Counted from the stretch's first letter, positions 54,680-63,926 are shown. The stretch is DNA of 64,000 nt from Streptomyces sp. B1I3 (GCF_030816615.1 NZ_JAUSYD010000001.1:5044501-5108500); one strand, 5' to 3'. Numbers and translations are program-made. Notes: generated by a model not told the origin, from the letters alone.

Positions 54680-55651
54680 ATGGGCGACACGGATTTCATC
54701 GAGCTCGACGGGGTCGAGAAGGTCTTCGACGTGCGCCGCAGGGCGGGTTTCCTGCGGCGGGAGCGGCACGAGGTGCGTGCCGTGGACGGCATCAGCTTCC
54801 GGGTGCCGCGCGGCGAGATGGTGGGTTACATCGGCCCGAACGGGGCGGGCAAGTCGACGACGATCAAGATGCTGACGGGCATTCTCACTCCGAGCGGCGG
54901 CCGGTTGCGGGTGGCGGGCATCGACCCCTCCCGGGAGCGTATGAGGCTTGCGCACCGCATCGGGGTGGTGTTCGGGCAGCGGACCACGCTCTGGTGGGAC
55001 CTGCCGTTGCGTGATTCGTACCGGCTGGTGCACCGGATGTACCGGATCCCGGATCGCCGCTTCAGGGAGAACATGGATCGGTGCGTCGAACTCCTCGACC
55101 TGGGCGCGTTGTTGGACACGCCGGTGCGGCAGTTGTCGCTGGGGCAGCGGATGCGGGGTGACATCGCGGCCGCACTGCTGCACGATCCGGAGGTGCTCTA
55201 TCTGGACGAGCCGACGATCGGGCTCGACGTGGTGTCCAAGGCCAGGGTGCGGGAGTTCCTGCGGGACCTGAACGCCGAACGGTCCACGACGGTGTTGCTG
55301 ACCACGCACGACCTCACCGACATCGAGCAGTTGTGCCGGCGGGTGATGGTGATCGACCACGGCCGTCTGGTGTACGACGGAGGGCTCGCCGGGTTGCACG
55401 AGGTGGGGGAGAGCGAGCGCACCCTGGTGGTGGACCTGGCGCGGGAGCTGCCACCGATCGACCTGGCGTCGGAGCCCTCGGTGCGGGTGGTGAAGGTGGA
55501 GGGGCCGCGGCAGTGGCTGGCGTTCCCGGCGTCGGCGTCGGCGGCGGGCCTGGTGGCGCGGATCGCGGCGGACTATCCCCTGGTGGACCTGTCGGTGCGG
55601 GAGCCGGACATCGAGGCCGTGATCGCGAAGATGTACGCGGCGTCCTCCTAG
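54680..55651 (+). CDS. ABC transporter ATP-binding protein
   Basis: The 323-aa ATPase powers the two permeases. Walker A is GPNGAGKSTT (about 52-61), the signature is LSLGQRMRGD, Walker B is LYLDEPTIGLD, and the switch His is in LLTTHDLTDIEQL. It has an extra N-terminal strand with RRRAGFLRRERHEVRAVDG, a feature of the long ABC-2 exporters in the DrrA/NatA group, and a C-terminal DUF4162-like domain (about 230-320). ATG 54680 is 9 bp after the permease stop. The three genes form a clear operon. Confidence 0.95.
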   Translation: MGDTDFIELDGVEKVFDVRRRAGFLRRERHEVRAVDGISFRVPRGEMVGYIGPNGAGKSTTIKMLTGILTPSGGRLRVAGIDPSRERMRLAHRIGVVFGQRTTLWWDLPLRDSYRLVHRMYRIPDRRFRENMDRCVELLDLGALLDTPVRQLSLGQRMRGDIAAALLHDPEVLYLDEPTIGLDVVSKARVREFLRDLNAERSTTVLLTTHDLTDIEQLCRRVMVIDHGRLVYDGGLAGLHEVGESERTLVVDLARELPPIDLASEPSVRVVKVEGPRQWLAFPASASAAGLVARIAADYPLVDLSVREPDIEAVIAKMYAASS

Positions 55652-55684
55652 GCCCGTGAAACCTCGCTCTATAGGGTTCGCGGT

Positions 55685-56395
55685 ATGACAGGTGAACGTC
55701 CGGACATGCGGGCCTCCGATGCGGAACGTGAGCGGATCGCCGAGACGCTGCGGGAGGCGGTGGCGGAGGGCCGGCTGGACATGGACGAGTTCGAGCAGCG
55801 GCTCGACGCGACGTACAAGGCCCGCACGCACGGGGAGTTGGAGCCGCTCGTCAGGGACCTGCCGGTGCCGGGTGCGGCGGTGGCGGGTCTGCCGTCCGTG
55901 CCGGGGCGCGGGGTGTCCACGCCCGTGGACTGGTCGCGCAGGATCGGTGGTCCCGCGACGTCGACCGGGGCGTTCGCCTTCTGGGGCGGGTTCGGCCGCA
56001 GGGGCCGCTGGACGGTGGGGCGGGTGTTCACCGCGTTCGCGATGTGGGGCGGCGGCGAGATCGACCTGCGCGAGGCGCACTTCGAGGACCGCGAGGTGGT
56101 GATCCGCTGCTTCACGATCATGGGCGGGATGCAGGTGAAGGTCACGCCCGACGTCCATCTGCACGTGAACGGCGTCGGGATCATGGGCGGGTTCGACGAG
56201 CAGACGAAGGACGCGGGCGAGCCCGGCCCGGACGCCCCGCGGGTGCGGGTGACCGGGTTCGCCCTGATGGGCGGGGTGGGTGTGGACCGCAAGTGGAGCA
56301 AGGCGCAGCGGCAGCGGCTCAGCGAGGCCGGGCGCGTGGACCGGTTGCGGCTGGAGCGGCCGGATGCGGGTGAGGGGCGCAAGGAGCTCGGCTGA
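55685..56395 (+). CDS. DUF1707 domain protein
   Basis: This 236-aa soluble protein has an N-terminal DUF1707 domain (about 8-62): MRASDAERERIAETLREAVAEGRLDMDEFEQRLDA-type sequence with the RASDAERE start and RTHGELEPLVRDLP end. The C-terminal half has repeated beta strands with IMGGMQVKVTPDVHLHVNG and IMGGFDEQTKDAG, the LiaF/cell-wall-active antibiotic-response-like domain. The protein may be a regulator or envelope-stress protein. It follows the ABC exporter by 34 bp, possibly cotranscribed. Confidence 0.9.
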   Translation: MTGERPDMRASDAERERIAETLREAVAEGRLDMDEFEQRLDATYKARTHGELEPLVRDLPVPGAAVAGLPSVPGRGVSTPVDWSRRIGGPATSTGAFAFWGGFGRRGRWTVGRVFTAFAMWGGGEIDLREAHFEDREVVIRCFTIMGGMQVKVTPDVHLHVNGVGIMGGFDEQTKDAGEPGPDAPRVRVTGFALMGGVGVDRKWSKAQRQRLSEAGRVDRLRLERPDAGEGRKELG

Positions 56396-56409
56396 GGCGG
56401 GGCCGCCGG

Positions 56410-57654
56410 TCAGAACATGTGCGCCATGGCGGCCCCGGACACGGCGTCGAGGTCGATGGAGCGGCCCAGGGCCCGGTAGCCGGTGTCGTTGAAGTGGAGC
56501 CGGTCGCCGGAGTCGTAGGCGGGCAGGATCCGGTCGGGAGCGTAGGGGTCGCGGACGGTCCGGTCGAAGTCGAGGTAGTCGTCGAACACCCGGCCGGCCC
56601 GGATCTGCTTGTTGACGGCGAGGCGTACGTCGTTGCGTGCGGGTGTCCAGGTGTGGAAGCCCTGGAACGGGGTCAGTGTCGTCCCGACGACCCGCAGCCC
56701 ACGGGCGTGGGCGCGCTCCGTGAGGGCACGGAGCGCGGCGACGATGCGCCCCGGGTCGCTTTCCTGGGGCGCCAGCTGTACGTCGTTGATGCCGAGCGCG
56801 ATGATCAGGGTCTTCGCTCCGGCGACGGAGAGCGCGTCGCGTTCGAAGCGATGCGTCCCCCGGGGGCCGCCCCGGCCGCTGGGGCTCTCACGCAGCAGGC
56901 GGTTGCCCGAGATGCCTTGGTTGGCGACTCCGTACCGGTGGTGCAGGCGGTCGGCCAGGACGTCAGGCCAGCGGTTGTCGGCGTCGGTGGTGGAGCCGCT
57001 GCCCGCGGTGAGCGAGTCGCCGATGACGACGATCGCGCCGGGTGAGGTGGCGTTGCGGACGTCGACGGCCGTCAGGTGGCGCCAGGTGGTCGTGGACCAG
57101 GTCCCGCGGGTGTCGGCGAGGTAGGACGTGCGGTGGCTGCCGGGGTGCTGGGTGACGGGACCACCCGCCCGTGGGGTGCGCAGGCTCACGACGAGGTCGG
57201 CGTCGGGGGCGACGGTGACGGTCACGGGGTCGCTGACGATCTGCCGGCCCGCGGGCACGGTGACGGTGGGCCGGCCCCGGAAGGTCACAGGGCGGGTGTC
57301 GACGCTGGCCCGGTCGATGACGAGCGGGGTGGTACCGAAGAGGTTGGACAGGGTGATGCGTGCCGCGTCACCGCCGACGCTGGTGTGCACGATGTTGCGG
57401 AAGGTGCGGCCGGGGTAGCCGTGCGCGGTGTTCGGTTCGCCGCTGACCGGTGCAGCGGTCCAGGTGGCGACCCAGGCGCCGGAGGAGTCGGCCGGGTCGG
57501 CGAGGCTGTGGGCTGCCGCGTTCGCCTCGGTCCCGGTGAGCGGGGCCTGCCGCTCTCCGGCGATCAGTGCCGTACCGAACGCCATGGCGGCGGCCAGTAC
57601 GGCGGTACCCGCCACGAGGGCGATGAGCAGGGCGTACCCCTGGCGCCTGGGCAT
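56410..57654 (-). CDS. Secreted SGNH/GDSL esterase-lipase
   Basis: The 414-aa exported hydrolase has a signal anchor at about 6-30. A beta-rich N-terminal half (to about 190) leads to the SGNH domain: block I VVIGDSLTAGSG with nucleophile Ser, block II Gly in NQGISGNRLL, block III ALGINDVQ and block V DRLHFNDTGYRAL with the Asp-His pair. This two-domain type occurs in Streptomyces extracellular esterases. ATG 57654 is used; GGAGAACCACC is upstream. The stop is 14 bp from the DUF1707 gene stop (convergent). Confidence 0.9.
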   Translation of the reverse strand: MPRRQGYALLIALVAGTAVLAAAMAFGTALIAGERQAPLTGTEANAAAHSLADPADSSGAWVATWTAAPVSGEPNTAHGYPGRTFRNIVHTSVGGDAARITLSNLFGTTPLVIDRASVDTRPVTFRGRPTVTVPAGRQIVSDPVTVTVAPDADLVVSLRTPRAGGPVTQHPGSHRTSYLADTRGTWSTTTWRHLTAVDVRNATSPGAIVVIGDSLTAGSGSTTDADNRWPDVLADRLHHRYGVANQGISGNRLLRESPSGRGGPRGTHRFERDALSVAGAKTLIIALGINDVQLAPQESDPGRIVAALRALTERAHARGLRVVGTTLTPFQGFHTWTPARNDVRLAVNKQIRAGRVFDDYLDFDRTVRDPYAPDRILPAYDSGDRLHFNDTGYRALGRSIDLDAVSGAAMAHMF

Positions 57655-57795
57655 GTGCGGTGGTTCTCCTTGCGGTGTTCGTGCGTGTCTCATGATGCGA
57701 CAGGCCCCGGGGAACTCGACGTGCGGCCCGGGAGTAGGTGAGGTAGGGACAATGCGTACGGCACGGAGTGACGCGTACGCGGACGGGTGGAGCGG

Positions 57796-59130
57796 ATGGA
57801 ACAGCACACGGAGCAGGGTCCGGAGCCGGCCGGAGCCGCCGGGCGATCGGCGGGGGCGTCGCTCGGCGGGTTCGCGTACACCGCCGCCGACGAGGAGAAA
57901 CGGCGGGGGGTGCGCCGGATGAAGACCACCGCCACCGCTCTGCTCCTGCTCGTCGCGCTCGTGTACGTCCTCGCCACCTGGGCGAGGAACGAGGGTGGGG
58001 GCGGCTGGCCGGGCTACGTCGCCGCGGCCGCCGAGGCGGGAATGGTGGGTGCGCTGGCCGACTGGTTCGCGGTCACGGCGCTCTTCCGCCGCCCGCTCGG
58101 TCTTCCCATCCCCCACACCGCCATCATCCCCACCAAGAAGGATCAGCTCGGGGCCTCCCTCGGTTCCTTCGTGGGCGAGAATTTTCTCTCCGGGGACGTC
58201 GTTCGTGGCCGGATTCACGCATTGGGGGTCGGCGCGCGGCTGGGGGCCTGGCTGTCCGAGCCGGAACACGCGGACCGGGTCACCGACGAGCTGGCCACCG
58301 CGCTGCGCGGCGCGCTGACCGTGCTGCGGGACTCCGACGTGCAGGCGGTGGTGGGTGAGGCGATCACCCGGCGGGCGGACGCCGTGGAAGTCGGCCCGGG
58401 CCTGGGGAAGATGCTGGAGAGGATCGTCGCGGACGGTGGCCACCGCAGGGTCGTCGACCTGGTCTGCGTACGCGCCCACGACTGGCTGGTCGAGCACGAG
58501 GGCTCCGTCATGGACGCCGTGCAGGGCGGGGCGCCGGGCTGGACGCCGCGCTTCGTCGACAAGCGGGTGGGGGAGCGGGTCTACAAGGAACTGCTGCGCT
58601 TCGTCACGGAGATGCGCGACATGCCGGGCCATCCGGCGCGTGACTCGATCGACACGTTCCTGACCGACTTCGCGGCGGACCTCCGGACGGACGCGGACAC
58701 CCGGGCCCGGGTGGAGCGGCTCAAGTCGGAGATCCTCGGCCGCGGGGAGGTGCAGGACGTCATCGCCTCGGCATGGTCCTCCGTCCGTTCGATGATCATC
58801 GCGGCGGCCGAGGACGAGCGGAGCGAGCTGCGGCTGCGTGCCAGGGCCTCGCTGCTGTCGCTGGGCTCCAGGCTGTCGACGGACGAGCGGCTGCAGGCCA
58901 AGCTGGAGGGCTGGCTGGAGGACGCGGCGGTGTACGTCGTCACGACGTACCGGGCGGAGATCACGTCACTGATCAGCGATACGGTCGCCGGCTGGGACGC
59001 GGATCAGACGTCGAGGAAGATCGAGGCGCACATCGGCCGTGACCTGCAGTTCATCCGGATCAACGGCACGGTGGTGGGGGCGCTGGCCGGTCTGGTGATC
59101 TATTCGGCCTCGCGGGCGCTGGGGGCGTAG
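57796..59130 (+). CDS. DUF445 membrane protein (YjiN-like)
   Basis: This 444-aa membrane protein has a short polar head, a first helix at about 45-63, the family block GALADWFAVTALFRRPLGLPIPHTAIIPTKKDQL, a long soluble helical stalk (about 130-415), and a final membrane helix VVGALAGLVIYSASRAL. It matches the whole length of the DUF445 family. GTG 57787 is an alternative start; GGAGCGG lies before ATG 57796. Function is unknown in all members. Confidence 0.93.
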   Translation: MEQHTEQGPEPAGAAGRSAGASLGGFAYTAADEEKRRGVRRMKTTATALLLLVALVYVLATWARNEGGGGWPGYVAAAAEAGMVGALADWFAVTALFRRPLGLPIPHTAIIPTKKDQLGASLGSFVGENFLSGDVVRGRIHALGVGARLGAWLSEPEHADRVTDELATALRGALTVLRDSDVQAVVGEAITRRADAVEVGPGLGKMLERIVADGGHRRVVDLVCVRAHDWLVEHEGSVMDAVQGGAPGWTPRFVDKRVGERVYKELLRFVTEMRDMPGHPARDSIDTFLTDFAADLRTDADTRARVERLKSEILGRGEVQDVIASAWSSVRSMIIAAAEDERSELRLRARASLLSLGSRLSTDERLQAKLEGWLEDAAVYVVTTYRAEITSLISDTVAGWDADQTSRKIEAHIGRDLQFIRINGTVVGALAGLVIYSASRALGA

Positions 59131-59299
59131 AGGCTCACAGGGAGCGCGCCGGGGGCGCGCCCGTCCTGTCGTACGGGTGCGCCCCCGGGTCACGCGGGGG
59201 AGTTGCTGTTCAGTACGCACCCGGCGGCGCCCGTGTTCAATCCCCCGGCACGGACTTTCCCGGACGCGGCCCTTCCTCACCCCCGGCCTCCGCCATCCC

Positions 59300-59413
59300 G
59301 GGGGCGGTGCGTCCTCGTGGCGGTGCGGGGAATCCCCGGAGGCGGTGCGTTTTCGTGGCGCTGCCGGGGATTCCCGGAGGCCGTGCGTTTTCGTGGCGCC
59401 GCGGGGGATCCCC
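59300..59413. repeat. Three tandem 38-bp repeats
   Basis: Copies at 59300-59337, 59338-59375 and 59376-59413 share GGCGGTGCGTTTTCGTGGCG, then a variable G/C part ending GGGGATTCCCC-like palindrome. Copies differ at a few positions. They fill the gap between the DUF445 gene and the small minus-strand gene (convergent), 300 bp without a gene. Each copy can form a short hairpin at its GGGGAATCCCC core. The role could be transcription termination or simple expansion. Confidence 0.85.
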
Positions 59414-59431
59414 GGTTGCGGCGACGGGGCC

Positions 59432-59734
59432 TCAGGCGCTGCGGCGGGTGACAGCCCAGGAGGCCGCGGCCATGCCGCCGGCCACGGCGAAGACCGCGGG
59501 CCAGGCACCGATCTTCTTGGCGAGCGGGTGCGAGCCCGCGAACGCGGCCACGTAGGCGGCGCCCAGTCCGGCGGCCGCGCGCGCTCCCGCCTGCCGGTTC
59601 CACTCGTAGGCGGCCACCGAGCCGGCCGCGGCCAGGGCGACCCCGCCCAACGGGCGCTTCTTCGTCCACCGCGCGATCGCGTACCCGCCGACGAGTCCGC
59701 TCGCCGCCACCGCCGCTGCCGGGACCTTCGCCAT
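59432..59734 (-). CDS. Small Ala/Gly-rich membrane protein
   Basis: This 100-aa protein starts at ATG 59734 (MAKVPAAAVAASGLVGGYAIA). Several weak hydrophobic stretches, rich in Ala and Gly, are broken by WTKKRPLGG, EWNRQ and PLAKKIG; two to four short helices are possible. The frame is open far upstream, but that part crosses the TetR operator and is not credible as protein. It is transcribed away from the MFS gene. Unknown function. Confidence 0.72.
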   Translation of the reverse strand: MAKVPAAAVAASGLVGGYAIARWTKKRPLGGVALAAAGSVAAYEWNRQAGARAAAGLGAAYVAAFAGSHPLAKKIGAWPAVFAVAGGMAAASWAVTRRSA

Positions 59735-59810
59735 AACCGCCACCTTCGCTCGTTTTGTTGCCGGTCGGGAATCCGAGGCTAACGCGCCGGCCCGGCCCCC
59801 CGGTTCCCGG

Positions 59811-59855
59811 GGGGTGTACGTACGTTTACCCTGGGGGTGAACGTACGTACACCCC
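59811..59855. promoter_or_regulatory. Perfect 16-bp inverted-repeat operator for the TetR/MFS pair
   Basis: GGGGTGTACGTACGTT (59811-59826) and AACGTACGTACACCCC (59840-59855) are exact reverse complements around a 13-nt spacer. The arms contain TACGTACG. The site ends 27 bp upstream of the MFS start and most likely binds the TetR repressor coded at the end of this operon. Confidence 0.85.
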
Positions 59856-59882
59856 TTCCCCTCCCGCCCGTACGGAGACCAG

Positions 59883-61381
59883 ATGACCGCACCGGCCGCA
59901 GCTCCGAGCCACCCGCGTCTCGCCGTCGGCGTCCTGGCCTTCTGCGGCGTCGTGGTCGCGGTCATGCAGACGATCGTCGTCCCCCTCCTCCCGCACATCC
60001 CGGAACTCACCGGGGCCACCCCCGCCGCCGCCAGTTGGCTGGTCACCGTCACCCTGCTCACCGGAGCGGTCTTCACCCCCGTCCTCGGACGGATCGGCGA
60101 CATGTACGGCAAGCGGCGTGTGCTCCTCATATCCCTGGGCGTCCTCGTCGTGGGCTCGGTGCTCTGCGCCGTCAGCTCGCACATCGGCGTACTGATCGCC
60201 GGCCGCGCCCTGCAGGGAGCGGCGATCGCCGTGGTGCCGCTGGGCATCAGCATCCTGCGCGACGAACTGCCCCCGAGCGGGTCCTGTCCGCGGTGGCGCT
60301 GATGAGCTCCACGCTGGGCATCGGCGCAGCGGTGGGACTGCCCGTGGCGGCCCTCGTCATCGAGAACTTCGAATGGCACACCATGTTCTGGGTCTCCGGC
60401 GCCATCGGCCTCCTCGACATCGTCCTGGTGCTCCGTTGCGTACCGGAGTCACCGCTGCGCTCCGGCGGCCGGTTCGACGCGCTCGGCGCCCTCGGCCTCA
60501 CCGCCGCGCTGGTCTGCCTGCTGCTGGCCGTCACCCAGGGCGGCGGCTGGGGCTGGACATCGGCGCGCACCCTCGGCCTGCTCGCCGCCTCGGTCGCCGT
60601 CGCGCTGCTCTGGGGCGCGTACGAGCTCCGGGTGCGCACCCCCATGGTCGACCTGCGCGTGTCCGCCCGGCCCCAGGTGCTCCTGACGAACGTCGCGGCG
60701 CTCCTGATCGGCTTCGCCTTCTACGCCAACTCCCTGGTCACCGCCCAGATGGTGCAGGAGCCGAAGGCCACCGGTTACGGGCTCGGCGCCTCGCTCGTCG
60801 TCAGCGGGCTGTGCCTGCTCCCCGGCGGACTGGCGATGGTGGCCCTCTCGCCCGTCTCGGCCAGGATCTCCGCACAGCACGGGCCCAGGACGAGCCTGGC
60901 GCTCGCCGCCGGGATCATCGCCGTGGGCTATGTGGTGCGGTACTTCACGAGTCACAGCCTCTGGATGATCATCGCAGGCGCCACGGTCGTCGCGGCGGGT
61001 ACGGCGATCGCGTACTCCGCGCTCCCCGCGCTGGTGATGCGCGGCGTCCAGATCGGCGAGACGGGCGCCGCGAACGGCCTGAACACCCTCATGCGCTCGA
61101 TCGGCCAGGCGTTCTGCAGCGCCGCGGTGGCGGCCGTGCTGGCGAACATGACCTTCGTGGCGGCGGGCAGCACGGCGCCGACGCTCCAGGCCTACCGGCT
61201 GGTCTTCCTGATCGCCTCGGGCGCGGCGCTGCTGGCCCTCGCGGTGACGCTGTGCCTGCCGGGCAACCACGCGGGCACGGGCGCGGACACCGGCCCGGGC
61301 GCGGAGGCGGGTACGGTCGGCAGGAAGAAGCGCAGGAGCAGCGGCCGTGAGCGGACGGTGCCGATCCAGGAGGGTGCATGA
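59883..61381 (+). pseudogene. Frameshifted MFS efflux pump
   Basis: The protein reads MTAPAAAPSHPRLAVGVLAF to ISILRDELPPSGSCPRWR and stops at 60302. The continuation EHL-type block PPERVLSAVALMSSTLGIG is in another frame and runs to 61381. CTGCCCCCGAGCGGG near 60273-60287 would read LPPER with one more G, so a single base is missing. Restored, the 500-aa protein has 14 helices and motif A GRIGDMYGKRRVL: a DHA2-type drug exporter. Mutation or assembly error are both possible. The stop overlaps the TetR start (ATGA). Confidence 0.8.
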
Positions 61382-61950
61382 CCGCCCGAGGTGCCGCAGT
61401 ACCGAGCCCGGCGGAGGCGACCACGGGCAGGGACGCGATCCTGCGTGCCGCCCGCCGGGCGTTCACGCAGCGCCCGTACGCGGAGGTGACCATCCGCGGG
61501 ATCGCCGCCGACGCCGGGGTGAGCGCGGCCCTCGTGGTGAAGCACTTCGGGCGCAAGGAGGAACTCTTCAACACGGTCGCCGACTTCGGTCCGGCGGCCG
61601 ATGAGCTCTTCGGCGCCCCGCTCGACGGGCTCGGCCGCCACATGGTGCTCGCCCTCGTGCGCCACCGCAGGGAACAGCAGGGCGACCCGTTGCTGCGCGT
61701 CGTCTTCTCCCTGGGGAACCACGACGAACGCTCCCTGCTCCGTGACCGGTTCCACGAACAGGTCACCGTGCGCCTCGCGGCTCTCCTCCCCGGTCCCGAG
61801 CCCGCCCTGCGTGCCGAACTGATCGCCGGCCAGCTCATCGGCCTCGGAGCCACCCTCAGCCTCCACCGCGAGGGCGCGGGGTCCCTCGCCACGCCCGAAC
61901 ACCTCGCGGACCTGTGCGCTCCCGCGCTGCAGAACCTCGTGACGGGCTGA
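61378..61950 (+). CDS. TetR-family repressor of the MFS pump
   Basis: The 190-aa regulator has an N-terminal TetR HTH (about 20-65): AILRAARRAFTQRPYAEVTIR, IAADAGVSAALVVKHFGRKEELF. The ligand domain (about 70-185) is typical in length. ATG 61378 overlaps the stop of the MFS gene by 4 nt, so both are cotranscribed from the promoter with the 16-bp palindrome upstream of the pump, and the regulator should repress both genes. The 175 bp after it hold no gene. Confidence 0.92.
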   Translation: MTARGAAVPSPAEATTGRDAILRAARRAFTQRPYAEVTIRGIAADAGVSAALVVKHFGRKEELFNTVADFGPAADELFGAPLDGLGRHMVLALVRHRREQQGDPLLRVVFSLGNHDERSLLRDRFHEQVTVRLAALLPGPEPALRAELIAGQLIGLGATLSLHREGAGSLATPEHLADLCAPALQNLVTG

Positions 61951-62125
61951 CCTGCCGGGGCAGCGGAGTCCGGGCCACGCGACGAGAGGGCTCCCCTCTT
62001 CTTCCGTGACGGCCTGCGTCCCGCGATGCCCGCCGCGCTCCTTGCCGACGTCCGGACGCAGGGCCGCCCGGAGGACCAGCGCTGACGCCCGGAGGACCAC
62101 CGCTGACGGGACGTCGTACGAGACG

Positions 62126-62911
62126 TCACACGAGCCGTACGTCGATCCCCAGGGCGGTGAATTCCTCGACGACGTCCGCGGGGGCGTCCTGGTCCGTGAC
62201 GAGGATCGACACGGCGCTCGTCTCGCAGACCTGGGCGAAGGCACGGCGCCCCAGCTTCGCGGAGTCGGCCACCACGACGACCGTGTGGGCACACTCGGCG
62301 AGCGCCCGGTTCGCCCCGGCCTCGGACTCGTCGTGCGTCGCCGCCCCGAAGCGGGGGTGCACGGCGTCCACGCCCAGGATCGTGTAGTCCAGGGCGAGGG
62401 TCCGCAGGACGGAGTCCACGAGCGGGCCGACGAGTTCGTAGGAGTTGGGGCGGGCCACGCCGCCGGTGACGACGATCTTCACGTGGGGGCGGACCGCGAG
62501 CTCGTTGGCGATGTTGATCGCGTTCGTCACGACGGTCAGCGCGGTTCCCCCGCCCCCGCCGGCCGGCTCGGGCCGCACGGCGAGCTCCCTGGCCACCTCG
62601 GAGGTCGTCGTACCGCCGTTGATGCCGACGGTCGAACCCGAGGGGATCAGTTCGGCCGCGGCCTTCGCGATGCGCTGTTTCTCATCGGCCTTGCGGGCCG
62701 CCTTGTAGCGCAGCGGCAGGTCGTAGGCGACGGTGCTCACCACCGCACCGCCCCGGGTGCGGGTCAGCAGGTTCTGCCGGGCGAGCTCGTCCAGGTCGCG
62801 GCGGACCGTGGCGGGGGAACAGCCCAGCCGCTCGGCGGCGTCGAGTACGTCGAGATGGCCCTGGTCGCTGAGGATCTCCAGCAGCCGGGTCCATCGCGTG
62901 TGTGCCGCCAC
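62126..62911 (-). CDS. DeoR/GlpR-family sugar-phosphate regulator
   Basis: This 261-aa repressor has an N-terminal DeoR HTH (RLLEILSDQGHLDVLDAAERLGCSPATVRRDLDELA) and a DeoRC sensor domain (about 85-245) with VGINGGTTTSEVARELA, VVTNAINIANELA, VTGGVARPNSYELVG and VVADSAKLGRRAF. It starts with GTG 62911. It lies 31 bp downstream of the aldolase gene and likely forms one operon with it, controlling it in response to a sugar phosphate. Confidence 0.93.
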   Translation of the reverse strand: MAAHTRWTRLLEILSDQGHLDVLDAAERLGCSPATVRRDLDELARQNLLTRTRGGAVVSTVAYDLPLRYKAARKADEKQRIAKAAAELIPSGSTVGINGGTTTSEVARELAVRPEPAGGGGGTALTVVTNAINIANELAVRPHVKIVVTGGVARPNSYELVGPLVDSVLRTLALDYTILGVDAVHPRFGAATHDESEAGANRALAECAHTVVVVADSAKLGRRAFAQVCETSAVSILVTDQDAPADVVEEFTALGIDVRLV

Positions 62912-62942
62912 CTGGTCCTCCTTGCGCTCGCCGCCGCCGACC

Positions 62943-63797
62943 TTATCGCGCCCGGTCGTCCCCGGTGCGGGCCAGTACGTGCAGCAGGCGCGTCACCTCG
63001 GCGGCGACGGCGTCGCGGGCCGGGCCGAGGTAGGTGCGGGGGTCGGCCGCCTGGGCATGGGCGTCGAGGTAGGTGCGGACGGCCCGGGTGAACAGCTTGT
63101 TCAGGTGCGTGGAGATGTTCACCTTCGTCATCCCCGCGCCGACGGCGTCGGCCAGGCCGGTGTCCCCGACGCCCGAGGAACCGTGCAGGACGAGCGGGAC
63201 GCCCACCGCGTGGCGCAGCCGGGAGATGAGGGCGAAGTCGAGGACGGCGTCGCGGGTCAGCATGGCGTGCGAGCTGCCGACCGCCACGGCGAGGGCGTCG
63301 ACGGCCGTGGCCTCGACGAACGCGCGTGCCTCGTCCGGATCGGTCCGCACGCCGGGGGCGTGCGCCCCGTCCTTGCCGCCGACCTCGCCGAGCTCCGCCT
63401 CCACCCACACACCGTGGCCGTGGCAGTGCTCGGTGATCGCACGGGTCGCGGCGACGTTGTCGTCGTACGGGAGCGTGGACGCGTCGAACATGACGGACGT
63501 GAATCCGAGCCGGACGGCCTCGTCGACCAGGGCGGGCGACTCGGCGTGGTCGAGGTGCACGGCCACCGGGACTCGGGCCGCCCGTGCGACGGCGAGTGAG
63601 GCGAGCCCGATCGGTTCGAGGGAGCCGTGGTAGCGGGTGGTGTTCTCGCTGATCTGCAGGATCACCGGCAGTCCGGCCGCCTCCGCCCCGGCGACGATGG
63701 CCTGCGCGTGTTCGATCTGCACGACGTTGAAGGCCCCGACGCCCCTCGCTTTCGTCCGTGCCTCGTGCGTGATGTCACCGGTGGATATGAGCGGCAT
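62943..63797 (-). CDS. Class II ketose-bisphosphate aldolase (GatY/KbaY/FbaA-like)
   Basis: This 284-aa Zn-dependent aldolase cleaves fructose- or tagatose-1,6-bisphosphate or a related ketose phosphate. Motifs are VGAFNVVQIEHAQAIV, VPVAVHLDHAES (zinc and catalytic Asp-His), EAELGEVGGKDGAH, AVAVGSSHAML, LVLHGSSGV and KVNISTHLN (phosphate loop). ATG 63797 has GCGAGGGAAG upstream. The DeoR neighbour suggests a catabolic aldolase for galactitol, tagatose or amino sugars rather than glycolysis. No kinase or transporter is in the window. Confidence 0.9.
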   Translation of the reverse strand: MPLISTGDITHEARTKARGVGAFNVVQIEHAQAIVAGAEAAGLPVILQISENTTRYHGSLEPIGLASLAVARAARVPVAVHLDHAESPALVDEAVRLGFTSVMFDASTLPYDDNVAATRAITEHCHGHGVWVEAELGEVGGKDGAHAPGVRTDPDEARAFVEATAVDALAVAVGSSHAMLTRDAVLDFALISRLRHAVGVPLVLHGSSGVGDTGLADAVGAGMTKVNISTHLNKLFTRAVRTYLDAHAQAADPRTYLGPARDAVAAEVTRLLHVLARTGDDRAR

Positions 63798-63869
63798 GGG
63801 CTTCCCTCGCAGGTACAGGCTGCATGAATCCAGGCGGATGATGCTCGAAGTTGCTCATTTATAGCCTGT

Positions 63870-63884
63870 TTGAAGCAGCTTGAA
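63870..63884. promoter_or_regulatory. Candidate DeoR-binding direct repeat (TTGAA-n5-TTGAA)
   Basis: Two TTGAA boxes are spaced exactly 10 bp (63870-63874 and 63880-63884), in an AT-rich patch 73-87 bp upstream of the aldolase start. DeoR proteins often bind short direct repeats in phase with the helix. The AT-rich TTTATA at 63858 could be part of the promoter. Confidence 0.4.
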
Positions 63885-63887
63885 AAA

Positions 63888-63926
63888 CAGCAGCCGCCTC
63901 CGGACGGTGGCCGGAGGCGGCTGCTG
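63888..63926 (-). terminator. Terminator of the excalibur-domain gene
   Basis: A perfect 16-bp stem CAGCAGCCGCCTCCGG closes a 7-nt loop ACGGTGG, 24 bp downstream of the stop codon at 63950 on the minus strand. Confidence 0.85.

Noticed and set aside
53576..56164. 862-codon minus-strand open frame
   Set aside because: It is antisense to the ABC permeases, ATPase and DUF1707 genes; it is His/Arg/Pro-rich noise without a start site or motif.
59300..59413. CRISPR array
   Set aside because: The repeats are tandem without spacers and no cas gene is present.
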